Positions 1 through 8,172 of a stretch of 64,000 nucleotides of DNA are shown here, piece after piece. The stretch spans positions 66,742 through 130,741 of the forward strand of contig CADCHW010000003.1 in the NCBI GenBank assembly GCA_902801245.1, in the 5' to 3' direction. How positions within the stretch are numbered: the stretch's first letter is position 1; every line of letters starts with the position of its first letter. A model generated the notes under the pieces. The model did not search any database. It was not told where the DNA came from and saw nothing but the letters and a program-made list of their open reading frames with translations. The position numbers and the translations under genes are program-made. This DNA is from an uncultured Ruminococcus sp. (GTDB taxonomy: Bacteria; Bacillota; Clostridia; Oscillospirales; Acutalibacteraceae).

Positions 1-945
1 ATGAACGTGGGAGATGTTTCTCAAACGGAAATTTGCCTGTGCTACTTAACCGATGTTGTTTCCGATGAAATTCTGAATGAAGTAAAATCAAGACTCGAAA
101 ACGCTCGTCTTGATACACTTTTTGCTTCGGGATATCTTGTATCTTATTTGGAAAGCAGCGGCGACAATACGCTTTTTTCGGGTGTCGGTGTTACGGAACG
201 TCCCGATACCGCATGTGCCAAAATGTGCGAGGGAAAAGTGGTTATTCTTGTTGACGGAACTCCGAGTGCGTTGGTTGTACCTCATATTATGGTCGAAAAT
301 TTTCAAACACTTGACGATTATTCCGAACGTCCGTATTTCGCAGCAATAACAAGGTGGCTGAAATATATGTCGTTTGTAATTTCGATTTTACTTCCGGGAC
401 TTTACGTTGCACTTGCCGCATTCAATCCCGAATTTTTCCCTGCCCAACTGCTTACAAGGGTTGCAACATCGATTTCAAAAACTCCGTTTTCTGTATTTTC
501 CGAGGTGCTGCTTTTTACATTTATATATGAAATTATGCGTGAAGCAGGACTTCGGCTGCCGAAAACTCTCGGTCACGCAGTAAGTATTATCGGCGGACTT
601 GTTATCGGCGACACAGCGGTAAACTCGGGTTTTATAGGTGCTCCCACTTTGATGATAGTTGCACTCACGGTTATTTGTTCGTATGTTATCCCCGATTTGT
701 ATGCGTCTGTGGCGATTCTCAGATTTCTTTTTATAATATTCGGCGGATTCTGGGGATTATGGGGAATATTTTTATTGTTCTGTATATTAATGATAAATAT
801 ATGTTCAAAAGAAAGCTACGGAGTTCCTTTCTCGTCACCGATAGCACCGTTAAGCTTGTTCGGGCTTCGTGATGTTTTTGTGCGTGCTGATTGGCAAACT
901 CTTTCACGCAGACAAGTTACCGTTCAGGATTTGATTGAAGAATGA
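1..945 (+). CDS. Spore germination protein, GerA (A-subunit) family, 5' end outside window
   Basis: Membrane A subunit of a germinant receptor, which acts in the inner spore membrane to sense nutrients and start germination. The visible 314 residues hold the end of the soluble N-terminal domain (about 1-110) and then several hydrophobic segments, with the family-typical stretch ITRWLKYMSFVISILLPGLY near 115 and KTLGHAVSIIGGLVIGDTAV near 185. GerA proteins are usually about 480-500 residues, so the N-terminus lies upstream of the window and the ATG at base 1 is probably internal. The next gene starts 15 bases after the stop and encodes the B and C subunits, so this is one receptor operon. The family call is firm; the germinant cannot be read from sequence. 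Confidence 0.93.
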   Translation: MNVGDVSQTEICLCYLTDVVSDEILNEVKSRLENARLDTLFASGYLVSYLESSGDNTLFSGVGVTERPDTACAKMCEGKVVILVDGTPSALVVPHIMVENFQTLDDYSERPYFAAITRWLKYMSFVISILLPGLYVALAAFNPEFFPAQLLTRVATSISKTPFSVFSEVLLFTFIYEIMREAGLRLPKTLGHAVSIIGGLVIGDTAVNSGFIGAPTLMIVALTVICSYVIPDLYASVAILRFLFIIFGGFWGLWGIFLLFCILMINICSKESYGVPFSSPIAPLSLFGLRDVFVRADWQTLSRRQVTVQDLIEE

Positions 946-960
946 CGGAGGGAAGAGTGA

Positions 961-3084
961 ATGGATAAAAGTAAATCAATTTCACCTTATCAAGTTTTTA
1001 GTATTGTATTTGTGACCGCAGTGTTTTGTGCAATGATGTATTCAAATTACACCGTAAACAATCTTGACCTGTTGATGTTAGCCGTATCGACAATATTTGC
1101 AATTGCGGTGTTGTTTGTTCTGTCAACTCCGTTATTCATCTTTGCAAGACGGTCGGAGAATGAAAATATAATCAGAGTAGTTCAAGCAAGAAAACCTATC
1201 TTAAGCAGTATATTTTCATTGGTATATATAGTGTATTTTATGTATTCGGCTGTAGTATCATTATTGGTATTTTCACTTTTGCTCAGTAATTTCATTAACC
1301 CCGGACTGCCGTTTTTTGCTTTCTTTTCATTATCATTATCTTGTTGTTATTATTCTGCATATAAAGGTTTTTCCGCAATCGGAAGAGCGGCAACGGTTTT
1401 TTTCACGTTAATTATACTGTCAATTATTATCATTTGCTTTTCGCTTGTATTCAGAATAAATCTCTTGAATTATTCACATATTTTTATAGAACAGCCAAGT
1501 GAAATATTTGACAATACAATATATCTTGTTGCGTACTCTTCATCAATACCTGCAATGTTTTTCTTTGTGCATAAGATAAAAGGCAAAGTAAAGAAAACTG
1601 TCTTATCGGCAGTAATTGTTTCAAATTTAACAATATTGGCATTGAGCCTAATTTCTTTCGGAGTACTCGGTGAATATATCCACACAACGCCCTATCCGTT
1701 TTACACCGCAACTCAGTTAATAGAGCTTGGTGCATTTCAGCGGCTTGACGTAATATTTCTTGCATTATGGACGGTAGGAATGTTCGTAAATGTTTCGCTT
1801 TCACTGTGTGCATTAAGGGAATGTGTTCAAAATTCTATGCGAGCAGAAAAAGCAAAAATTTTAAATCCTGTTTTGGCAATAGTTATAGGAATATGCGCGT
1901 TAATATCGGTTATATATGAACCTATAAGATATATTGTTATGAACTCAAAAATAATGTTGATAATATTCATTACAGTTATGTTCATATTTCCGTTGATTGC
2001 CGTATTGGCAATGGGCAGAAGAAAAATAAGCTCAAGAGCCGCAAGAACAGCGACATTGACAATTGCTGTGCTTTTGTGCATTCCCTTACTTTCGGGGTGT
2101 CAGAAAACTCAGATTCATGACAGAATGATTATAAAGGGTGTAGGCATTGACAAATACGGCGAGGAATACGCAGTGACGGTTCAGTATATCGACAACTATT
2201 CCGACGGCAGCGAGCAGCAAAACAAGTGCATTCAGGTAAAAGGAAAATCAATCGGCGATGCAATGGGCAAGATAAAAAACAGCTCCGGAAGCGAGCCTTT
2301 TCTGGGTCAAAATTCCGCTGTGATAGTCGGCTGGGAAACGGCTAAAGGCGATATGGAAGCGATTCTAGATTACTTTATCCGCTACAGCGACGCACGTCCT
2401 ACTGTGAAGCTTTACGTCAGCGAAACAACTGCCGAAGATATTTTAACTTTTAAGGTTTCGGACAGTATTATTCCCATTGACCATATGACGACGATTTCAC
2501 CGTCAAATTCAAAAAACGATAATTTATTCACCATTTTAAATTTTATAAATCAATCGAAAAATTCTACCGATACTCCCACCGCAACAGTGGTTCGCATTGA
2601 CCAAAATACTATCAAATTATCTTCGGTTGCGGCAATCGGAGGTGAGGGGGAGATTTACAAGCTTGACGAGAATGATTTCATAACCTACAAAACTCTTATA
2701 GGAATTGACAACGGCACTGTTCTGAGCTTTGACGGACTTTCGGGCAGAGTTACGAAATGCAGCACAAATATTACTGCAAAGGATAAAAACGATACACTTG
2801 ATTTTGATATCTCTTGTAAGCTTGATATAACAATACTTGAAAATCCCGATAATTTACCCGAAAATGAAATAGAGCGTGTTTTTTCCGAAGAGCTTCATAA
2901 TATTGCCGACAGTTCGGTTAAAGATATGCTCAATGTGAAAAATTATGACATTTACAGTCTGGGCAGACATTTGAAATTTTCGGATTATAAAAAATACAAC
3001 AACACCGAATTTTACACCGAGAGCCTGAAAAACTGTAATACCCATATTAACATTGAATGTAAAACAGTAGAAACCACAAGATAA
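961..3084 (+). CDS. Fused spore germination GerB-type permease and GerC-type lipoprotein
   Basis: One 707-residue frame covers two receptor subunits that are normally separate genes. Residues 1-355 form a multi-pass GerAB-type transporter (APC superfamily) starting SISPYQVFSIVF. Residues about 360-707 are GerAC-like, with RMIIKGVGIDKYGEEYAVTV after the junction. The junction keeps a complete lipoprotein signal: basic residues, a hydrophobic run and the lipobox LLSGC with Cys380. No stop separates the halves. An in-frame ATG at 2011 sits where a separate C gene might begin but has no clear ribosome binding site. If the permease has ten membrane helices, the signal segment becomes an eleventh and puts the C domain outside, as needed. 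Either the fusion stays whole or it is cut before Cys380. Confidence 0.92.
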   Translation: MDKSKSISPYQVFSIVFVTAVFCAMMYSNYTVNNLDLLMLAVSTIFAIAVLFVLSTPLFIFARRSENENIIRVVQARKPILSSIFSLVYIVYFMYSAVVSLLVFSLLLSNFINPGLPFFAFFSLSLSCCYYSAYKGFSAIGRAATVFFTLIILSIIIICFSLVFRINLLNYSHIFIEQPSEIFDNTIYLVAYSSSIPAMFFFVHKIKGKVKKTVLSAVIVSNLTILALSLISFGVLGEYIHTTPYPFYTATQLIELGAFQRLDVIFLALWTVGMFVNVSLSLCALRECVQNSMRAEKAKILNPVLAIVIGICALISVIYEPIRYIVMNSKIMLIIFITVMFIFPLIAVLAMGRRKISSRAARTATLTIAVLLCIPLLSGCQKTQIHDRMIIKGVGIDKYGEEYAVTVQYIDNYSDGSEQQNKCIQVKGKSIGDAMGKIKNSSGSEPFLGQNSAVIVGWETAKGDMEAILDYFIRYSDARPTVKLYVSETTAEDILTFKVSDSIIPIDHMTTISPSNSKNDNLFTILNFINQSKNSTDTPTATVVRIDQNTIKLSSVAAIGGEGEIYKLDENDFITYKTLIGIDNGTVLSFDGLSGRVTKCSTNITAKDKNDTLDFDISCKLDITILENPDNLPENEIERVFSEELHNIADSSVKDMLNVKNYDIYSLGRHLKFSDYKKYNNTEFYTESLKNCNTHINIECKTVETTR

Positions 3085-3092
3085 TTTTTTAA

Positions 3093-3300
3093 TATGTAAA
3101 GATATTTTTTGTAATCTAAAATATATGTACCCAACCGAAAGTTGATTTAAATGCAGTTGTTTTTGGAAAACTTTATTAAAATCAATAACAATTTTAGATA
3201 AACTATCGGTTGGGTAATTGAAGTTAAACATAAAAAGAACTATCTACACATATTTCCTGCGGGCGTTGCCCGCTGTTGACCGCCGTTGACCGTCTGGACA
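3093..3300. repeat. Repeat family A, copy 1 (nested inverted repeat)
   Basis: Imperfect outer arms TATGTAAAGATA (3093-3104) and TATCTACACATA (3241-3252) enclose a 16-bp inner inverted repeat, TACCCAACCGAAAGTT (3128-3143) against 3201-3216, with 15 of 16 positions pairing. A GC-rich tail (TTTCCTGCGGGCGTTGCCCGC, 3252-3272) follows. The same organisation recurs at 17881-18075 and, reversed, at 26779-26925. No ORF lies inside. It fits a non-autonomous mobile element or a structured intergenic repeat. The right end runs into the promoter of the amylase gene. Confidence 0.8.
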
Positions 3301-3323
3301 AACTCGACAAAATATGTTATAAT
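3295..3323 (+). promoter_or_regulatory. Sigma-A type promoter for the amylase operon
   Basis: TGGACA (3295-3300), a 17-base spacer and TATAAT (3318-3323), 41 bases before the ATG at 3364. It lies at the right edge of repeat A copy 1, and the corresponding place in copy 2 also holds a promoter. Confidence 0.7.
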
Positions 3324-3363
3324 ATTACCGATAAAAAGTTAATGTTACAAAGGAGGTTGTAAT

Positions 3364-5109
3364 ATGAATTTATCGGCAATATATCATATTTCTGCGGATA
3401 ACTTTTGTTATCCTCTTGATGAGAATAAACTTGTCATAAAACTTCAAACAGCCTATGATATAGACAAAGCAGAGCTTGTCTGGGGCGACCCTTTCAATTT
3501 CGGTCTGTTCGGCGGTGATGTATCATGGGACGGTACTCATATCAATATGACAAATGTATTTACTCTTCAAAATCATAAAATTTGGCAGTCAATTGTAGAA
3601 CCGAGATATAAAAGATGTCGCTACTACTTTATTTTGCACAGCGGTGAGGAAACATTCTATATGTTTGAGGACGGCTTCAAGACTTTTGAAGAGTTTTCAA
3701 ATTACAAAGGCAGACGGCAGGATTATTTCTTTCCTTGGATGAACAGCATCGATATTATTAAACCGGCAGAGTGGGTTAATAATACAATCTGGTATCAGAT
3801 TTTTCCCGATAGATTCTGCAACAGCGGCACGGACAGGGGAAGAAAGTATCATAATTGGTCAAGTCCCGATAAAAAGGCAAGCAATGCTTATGCTTACGGC
3901 GGTGACTTGAAAGGTGTGACAAGTAAGCTTGACTACCTCAAAGAGCTGGGAATTAACGGCTTGTATTTTACACCTATCAATGAAAGTACTTCCAATCACA
4001 AGTATAACACAAAAGATTATACTAGGATTGACAGCTCATTTGGAAATGATAAGGATATAAAAAATCTTGTCAAAGAAGCACACAGCCGTGGCATTAAGGT
4101 TATGTTGGACGGAGTTTTCAATCACAGCGGAGAGGAATTTGCTCCATGGCAGGACGTTTTGAAGAACGGCAAAAACTCACGTTATTTTGATTGGTTTATG
4201 ATTAATAAATATCCGTTTTCAAAAATAGGCGGCAGAAGTAAAAAAGGTGAATATTATTCATTTGCGTTTGTTGACGGAATGCCAAAATTGAATACAAATA
4301 ATCCTGAGGTTGTTGAATATTTTATAAATGTATGTACTCGCTGGGTCAAGGATTATGATATTGATGCAATTCGTCTTGACGTTTCCGACGAGCTTTCTCA
4401 TAATTTCAACAAACAGCTCCGCAAAGCGTTGTTTGCTGTCAAGCCCGATTTCTTCATCTGCGGCGAAACATGGCATAATTCTATTGCTTGGCTTCGTGGT
4501 GACGAGTTTGATTCGATTATGAATTATTCTCTGCAAGAAACTATTGACGGATTTTGGCATAATAACATCACTGCAAAGGAGTTTGCATATCGTGTTAATT
4601 ATTGTTACAATCAATATCCGATTCAGACAAATAATGTTATGTTTAACCTGCTTGATTCGCATGATACTATGCGATTAATGACTCGCTGCGGAAATGATGA
4701 GGATATTTTCTATCAGGAATTGACGGCATTGTTCACGTTAAGTGGTTCGGTGTGCATTTATTACGGAACGGAAATCGGTCTTGAGGGCGGTTATGACCCC
4801 GACTGCCGCCGTCCGATGCCGTGGAAAGAGATTGAGAGCGGTCGCTATGACAGCCGTATTTCAACTATGAAACAGCTTATTGCTATGCGTAAAACTAATG
4901 AAGTTCTTCGCTGCGGTGACGTTCGGTTTATCGACAGCGGCAATGACAAAATTTTAATGTTCGAGAAATATAATGATGTCAAAACCGTGAGAGTTATTCT
5001 TAACTGTTCAAATTCCGAAATAGCTGTCAGAAACGATAACATTATTTTTTCAAGAAAACTTCATAACGGTTTGCTTGCCGCAAAAGGTATTCTTGTAACG
5101 GAGGTATAA
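3364..5109 (+). CDS. Neopullulanase / cyclomaltodextrinase-type alpha-glucosidase (GH13)
   Basis: Retaining GH13 hydrolase acting on alpha-1,4 (and often alpha-1,6) glucans or cyclodextrins. It has no signal peptide, so it probably works in the cytoplasm on imported maltodextrins. An N-terminal beta-rich domain (about 1-120, CBM34-like) precedes the TIM barrel. The conserved regions are visible: LDGVFNH (region I), MPKLN (region V, typical of the neopullulanase subfamily), AIRLDVSDE with nucleophile Asp339, ICGETWH with acid/base Glu368, and LLDSHDT with Asp434. The 581-residue length fits the subfamily. The start is supported by AGGAGG seven bases upstream. The phosphatase gene follows with no gap, suggesting joint maltodextrin or sugar-phosphate use. 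Confidence 0.93.
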   Translation: MNLSAIYHISADNFCYPLDENKLVIKLQTAYDIDKAELVWGDPFNFGLFGGDVSWDGTHINMTNVFTLQNHKIWQSIVEPRYKRCRYYFILHSGEETFYMFEDGFKTFEEFSNYKGRRQDYFFPWMNSIDIIKPAEWVNNTIWYQIFPDRFCNSGTDRGRKYHNWSSPDKKASNAYAYGGDLKGVTSKLDYLKELGINGLYFTPINESTSNHKYNTKDYTRIDSSFGNDKDIKNLVKEAHSRGIKVMLDGVFNHSGEEFAPWQDVLKNGKNSRYFDWFMINKYPFSKIGGRSKKGEYYSFAFVDGMPKLNTNNPEVVEYFINVCTRWVKDYDIDAIRLDVSDELSHNFNKQLRKALFAVKPDFFICGETWHNSIAWLRGDEFDSIMNYSLQETIDGFWHNNITAKEFAYRVNYCYNQYPIQTNNVMFNLLDSHDTMRLMTRCGNDEDIFYQELTALFTLSGSVCIYYGTEIGLEGGYDPDCRRPMPWKEIESGRYDSRISTMKQLIAMRKTNEVLRCGDVRFIDSGNDKILMFEKYNDVKTVRVILNCSNSEIAVRNDNIIFSRKLHNGLLAAKGILVTEV

Positions 5110-5769
5110 ATGCTTAAGGGTGTAATTTTTGATGCGGACGGTACTCTTTTAAACTCTATGGAGTTTTGGGACAGTACGGTTGTGGATTTAATTAAATCAA
5201 CAGGTGTCACACCCGATAATAAGCTTACCGAAATTTTGACACCTATGAGTATGGTTGAGGGTGCAGAATACATAAAGCGTGAATATAATCTGCCTTTTTC
5301 GGTTGAAGAGATAATTGATGAAGAAAATAAAGTAATTGAAAATTTCTATTTCAATAACGTTGAAATGCGTGAAGGTACTGTTGACTTTTTAGAATATCTT
5401 AAAAATAATCACATTCCTGCAATTGTCGCAACTGCAACCGATAAATACTTAATTGTCAGAGCATTGAAACATCTGGGTATTATTGATTATTTTAAAAATG
5501 TAATATCCTGTACCGATATAGGAGAGGGGAAATCATCTCCGAAAGTATATATCGAGTGCTGTAATATTATGAATACTATACCGTCTGAAACCTTAGTTGT
5601 CGAAGATTCGCTTTCTGCATTAACAACCGCTAAAAATACCGGATTTAAAACTATGGCGGTTTTTGACGGTACTCAGAAAAGGTTTTGGAAAAAGCTTCAG
5701 GAGTTGGCAGATTATACCGTTGATAGTGATTTTGATATAAGTATAATTGAAAAAATACAAATAAAATAA
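5110..5769 (+). CDS. HAD-superfamily hydrolase, subfamily IA (phosphatase or phosphomutase-like)
   Basis: A 219-residue Rossmann-fold phosphotransfer enzyme. Motif I is DADGTL at residues 8-13 with the Asp nucleophile, motif II is VATAT near 112, motif III is the Lys of GKSSPKVY near 140, and motif IV is VVEDS near 163. A helical cap between motifs I and II (about 18-85) marks subclass I, as in phosphoglycolate phosphatase and beta-phosphoglucomutase. The ATG follows the amylase stop directly, so the two are co-translated. Beta-phosphoglucomutase would suit a maltose pathway, but no maltose phosphorylase is nearby, so a general sugar-phosphate phosphatase is equally possible. Confidence 0.85.
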   Translation: MLKGVIFDADGTLLNSMEFWDSTVVDLIKSTGVTPDNKLTEILTPMSMVEGAEYIKREYNLPFSVEEIIDEENKVIENFYFNNVEMREGTVDFLEYLKNNHIPAIVATATDKYLIVRALKHLGIIDYFKNVISCTDIGEGKSSPKVYIECCNIMNTIPSETLVVEDSLSALTTAKNTGFKTMAVFDGTQKRFWKKLQELADYTVDSDFDISIIEKIQIK

Positions 5770-5830
5770 TCAACCGTATATTCTTTAATAAAGAAAAAAT
5801 TGTAACATTTTTGTGTATTGTTAAAATCTA

Positions 5831-5859
5831 TTTACAAATTTGTTTTTCGGTGTTATAAT
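5831..5859 (+). promoter_or_regulatory. Sigma-A type promoter for the pqqD-peptidase-dockerin operon
   Basis: TTTACA (5831-5836), 17-base spacer, TATAAT (5854-5859). The leader to the TTG start at 5921 would be about 55 bases. It is the only good promoter upstream of the run 5921-8130. Confidence 0.75.
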
Positions 5860-5920
5860 AAGGTTGGTTAGTATTTTCGGAAATTTTTCGATAAACGGTA
5901 AATTTAAAGGAGTTGAGGTT

Positions 5921-6187
5921 TTGAAACTTAAAGAAGGATTTATAACTTATGTAACAGATGGTCAACAAATTATGGTTGCCGCAGGTTCGTCTGCCGAGCT
6001 TTTTCACGGACTTGTTTGCAGCAACGAAACAGCTGCTTTTATTGTTGATGCTTTGAAAACAGAAACAACTGTTGATGAAATTGTCGATTCCCTTGCGGAA
6101 GTTTACGATGCACCAAGGGCTGTTATTGCACAGGATACCCAAAATATAATTAAAAAGTTACGTTCGATAGGTGCTATTGATGAGTGA
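5921..6187 (+). CDS. PqqD-like peptide-binding protein (RRE fold)
   Basis: An 88-residue protein of the PqqD type, a small winged-helix chaperone that binds leader peptides of ribosomally made, modified peptides (RiPP recognition element). The sequence from LKEGFITY to RSIGAIDE follows the family: an N-terminal beta hairpin, a central segment NETAAFIVDALKTETTVDEI, and the helix ending IIKKLRSIGAI. The start chosen is TTG 5921, because AAAGGAG lies at 5906-5912; the frame is open further upstream but without a site. It overlaps the next gene by 8 bases. No radical-SAM enzyme or precursor peptide is visible nearby, so the substrate is unknown. Confidence 0.82.
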   Translation: MKLKEGFITYVTDGQQIMVAAGSSAELFHGLVCSNETAAFIVDALKTETTVDEIVDSLAEVYDAPRAVIAQDTQNIIKKLRSIGAIDE

Positions 6188-6632
6188 TAACAGAAAAGTA
6201 ACATATGAAGAGGTTCTCGATAAACACGGAAAGCTTGTGTATAGGAATGTCGGTACAAGTATGATGCCGCTGCTTCGCCAAAATCGTGATTTAATGATTA
6301 TTGAAAAAAGACCGCAGGGAAGACTTAAAAAGTATGATGCGGTTCTGTATAAGTCAAAGGGCGGAAAATATATTCTTCACAGAATATTGAAAGTCGAAAA
6401 AGATGATTATATAATTTGCGGCGACCATTGTATTCACAGGGAGTTCGGCATAAAGGATAAGCAGATTATAGGTATTTTGACAGGAATTGTAAGAGATGGC
6501 AAAACCATTTTGGTGACTGATAAGAAGTACTTATTTTACGTGCATTTGTGGTGTGACTTTTTTCATATCAGGGTTATTATTTTGGCAGCAAAACAATTTG
6601 CTCATAAAGTGAAAAGGAGTTTTTATGAATAA
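6180..6632 (+). CDS. S26/S24-type signal peptidase-like protein
   Basis: A 150-residue protein with a signal-peptidase fold: GTSMMPLL near residue 25 carries the candidate catalytic Ser, KYDAVLYKS follows, then YILHRILKV with a His where bacterial type I peptidases have Lys, and the box ICGDHC. The Ser/His arrangement resembles the ER-type/SipW branch. There is no clear N-terminal membrane anchor; a weakly hydrophobic stretch sits near the C-terminus. ATG 6180 is preferred (AGGTG six bases before) over GTG 6171. The gene overlaps the PqqD-like gene and the next dockerin gene, so all are translationally coupled. It could process a peptide bound by PqqD or mature the adjacent exported proteins; this is inference. 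Confidence 0.75.
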   Translation: MSDNRKVTYEEVLDKHGKLVYRNVGTSMMPLLRQNRDLMIIEKRPQGRLKKYDAVLYKSKGGKYILHRILKVEKDDYIICGDHCIHREFGIKDKQIIGILTGIVRDGKTILVTDKKYLFYVHLWCDFFHIRVIILAAKQFAHKVKRSFYE

Positions 6633-7368
6633 GTTAGGAAAAGCGATTTCAATAACAACAATTTTCGCTATTCTTACATACATTTTCGTAATGCCTGCGG
6701 CGGCTGCTTTACTTGGTAAAGACGGTTTTTATTATGAATTTGTGAATGGCGATGCAGTTTTGAAAGAATATCACAGCAGCAATACGGAAGTTAATATTCC
6801 GTCGGAGGTTTATAACCATAAGGTTGTTGCTATTTCTGATTATGTTTTTTTAAGAAATACAAACATTGCTTCCGTTACAGTTTCTGATACTGTGACAAAA
6901 ATCGGCAACAGTGCATTTTATGGCTGTACTAATCTTGAAAGAATAGTTATTCCGGCAAGCGTAACATCATTTGGAAACAGTGTTTTTGCAAATTGTGAGA
7001 ATGTTACTATTGAATGCTATTCGGGTTCGGCAGCAGAAATATATGCAATTAATAATAATATTCCTTGCAGATTAATTGACGGCAGCGACCCCATAGATAC
7101 CGATACAGACTCAGACAGTGGTACAGATTCCGACAGCAAAATATCTAAATACGGCGATGTTGATTTAGACGGCAAAATAGATGCTGCCGACAGTCTGATG
7201 ATTTTGAGAAGGTCGGTTAAACTTGAGGATTTTAACGAGCTACAGGAGGAACTTGCCGATGTGGATTGGAGTGATTCCGTTACAAGTGCCGATGCACTTG
7301 ATGTTTTGAGATATTCCGTAAAGCTTTCTGTTCAATCTCATGTCGGTGAGGAATTAATTGCAGAATAA
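6625..7368 (+). CDS. Secreted leucine-rich-repeat (BspA-type) protein with C-terminal dockerin, copy 1
   Basis: Signal peptide (residues 1-28, hydrophobic core ending PAAAALL), one or two BspA-type LRR units (TKIGNSAFYGCTNLERIVIP, then SFGNSVFANCENV), an acidic Ser/Thr/Asp linker near 155-172, and a type I dockerin. The first calcium loop DVDLDGKIDAAD is complete; the second, DVDWSDSVTSAD, has lost the usual Asp/Gly pattern. Dockerins bind cohesins on scaffoldins, so the protein is probably held at the cell surface. There is no catalytic domain. The start overlaps the peptidase gene by 8 bases and its ribosome binding site AAAAGGAG lies inside that gene. A tandem paralogue follows. Confidence 0.88.
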   Translation: MNKLGKAISITTIFAILTYIFVMPAAAALLGKDGFYYEFVNGDAVLKEYHSSNTEVNIPSEVYNHKVVAISDYVFLRNTNIASVTVSDTVTKIGNSAFYGCTNLERIVIPASVTSFGNSVFANCENVTIECYSGSAAEIYAINNNIPCRLIDGSDPIDTDTDSDSGTDSDSKISKYGDVDLDGKIDAADSLMILRRSVKLEDFNELQEELADVDWSDSVTSADALDVLRYSVKLSVQSHVGEELIAE

Positions 7369-7407
7369 TTTTCTACAAGTTCGGTTGATATTGTAAGGAG
7401 TGAAAAT

Positions 7408-8130
7408 ATGAAAAATTGGAGAAAATTAATTTCTTTAATTATGGCATTGATTGTAGTCACATATACATTTTCTTTATCTGCATCTGCTGCACTGCTCGGT
7501 AAAGACGGATTTTATTATGAGTTTCAAAGCGGAAATGTTGTCTTGAAAGAATATCACAGCAGCAATACGGAGGTTATAATTCCTGAGGAAGTATATTCTC
7601 ACAATGTTGTTTCAATTTCAGACTATACATTTTTGAGAAATACAAATATCACTTCTGTAAGAATTTCCGATACAGTTACTAAAATCGGCAACAGTGCTTT
7701 CTATGGCTGTAGTAATCTGGAGGTTGTATTTATTCCGGAAAGTGTTACATCGTTCGGAAACAGTATATTTGCCAACTGTGAAAAGGTTGTAATAGTGTGC
7801 TATCCGGGTTCGTATGCCGAAACATATGCAGATAATAATAATATTGAATATCAATTGATAGGTGCAAAAGCTAATGAAGTAACGGAAACATCTGATATTC
7901 CGATTATGGGTGATGTTGACAGTGACGGAAAGGTTACAACTGCTGATAGTCTGCTTGTTCTCAGAAACAGTGTTGGGCTTCATGAGCTTGACGATATTAA
8001 ATTAATAGCAGCTGATGTTGATTCCGACGGAATTGTAACAAGTTCGGACAGTCTGTTTATTTTGAGGTATTGTGTAGGCTTTGTTGACGAAGATGTATAT
8101 ATAGGAACAAAGATTGATTTAACAAATTAG
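7408..8130 (+). CDS. Secreted leucine-rich-repeat protein with C-terminal dockerin, copy 2
   Basis: Tandem duplicate of the preceding gene (240 residues), nearly collinear: signal peptide 1-28, GKDGFYYEF after the cleavage region, LRR units TKIGNSAFYGCSNLEVVFIP and SFGNSIFANCEKV, then a dockerin. Both calcium loops are canonical here (DVDSDGKVTTAD and DVDSDGIVTSSD), and the acidic linker of copy 1 is shorter. This suggests copy 1 is the one whose dockerin is degenerating. The site AAGGAG lies 9 bases before the ATG. It is the last gene of the operon; a family B repeat follows. Confidence 0.88.
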   Translation: MKNWRKLISLIMALIVVTYTFSLSASAALLGKDGFYYEFQSGNVVLKEYHSSNTEVIIPEEVYSHNVVSISDYTFLRNTNITSVRISDTVTKIGNSAFYGCSNLEVVFIPESVTSFGNSIFANCEKVVIVCYPGSYAETYADNNNIEYQLIGAKANEVTETSDIPIMGDVDSDGKVTTADSLLVLRNSVGLHELDDIKLIAADVDSDGIVTSSDSLFILRYCVGFVDEDVYIGTKIDLTN

Positions 8131-8172
8131 TAAAACAAAATCCCCCTGTATTTATTTGTGACAGTCACGATT

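Noticed and set aside
6171..6182. GTG 6171 as start of the S26 peptidase-like gene
   Set aside because: AGGTG would overlap that codon; ATG 6180 has the right spacing.
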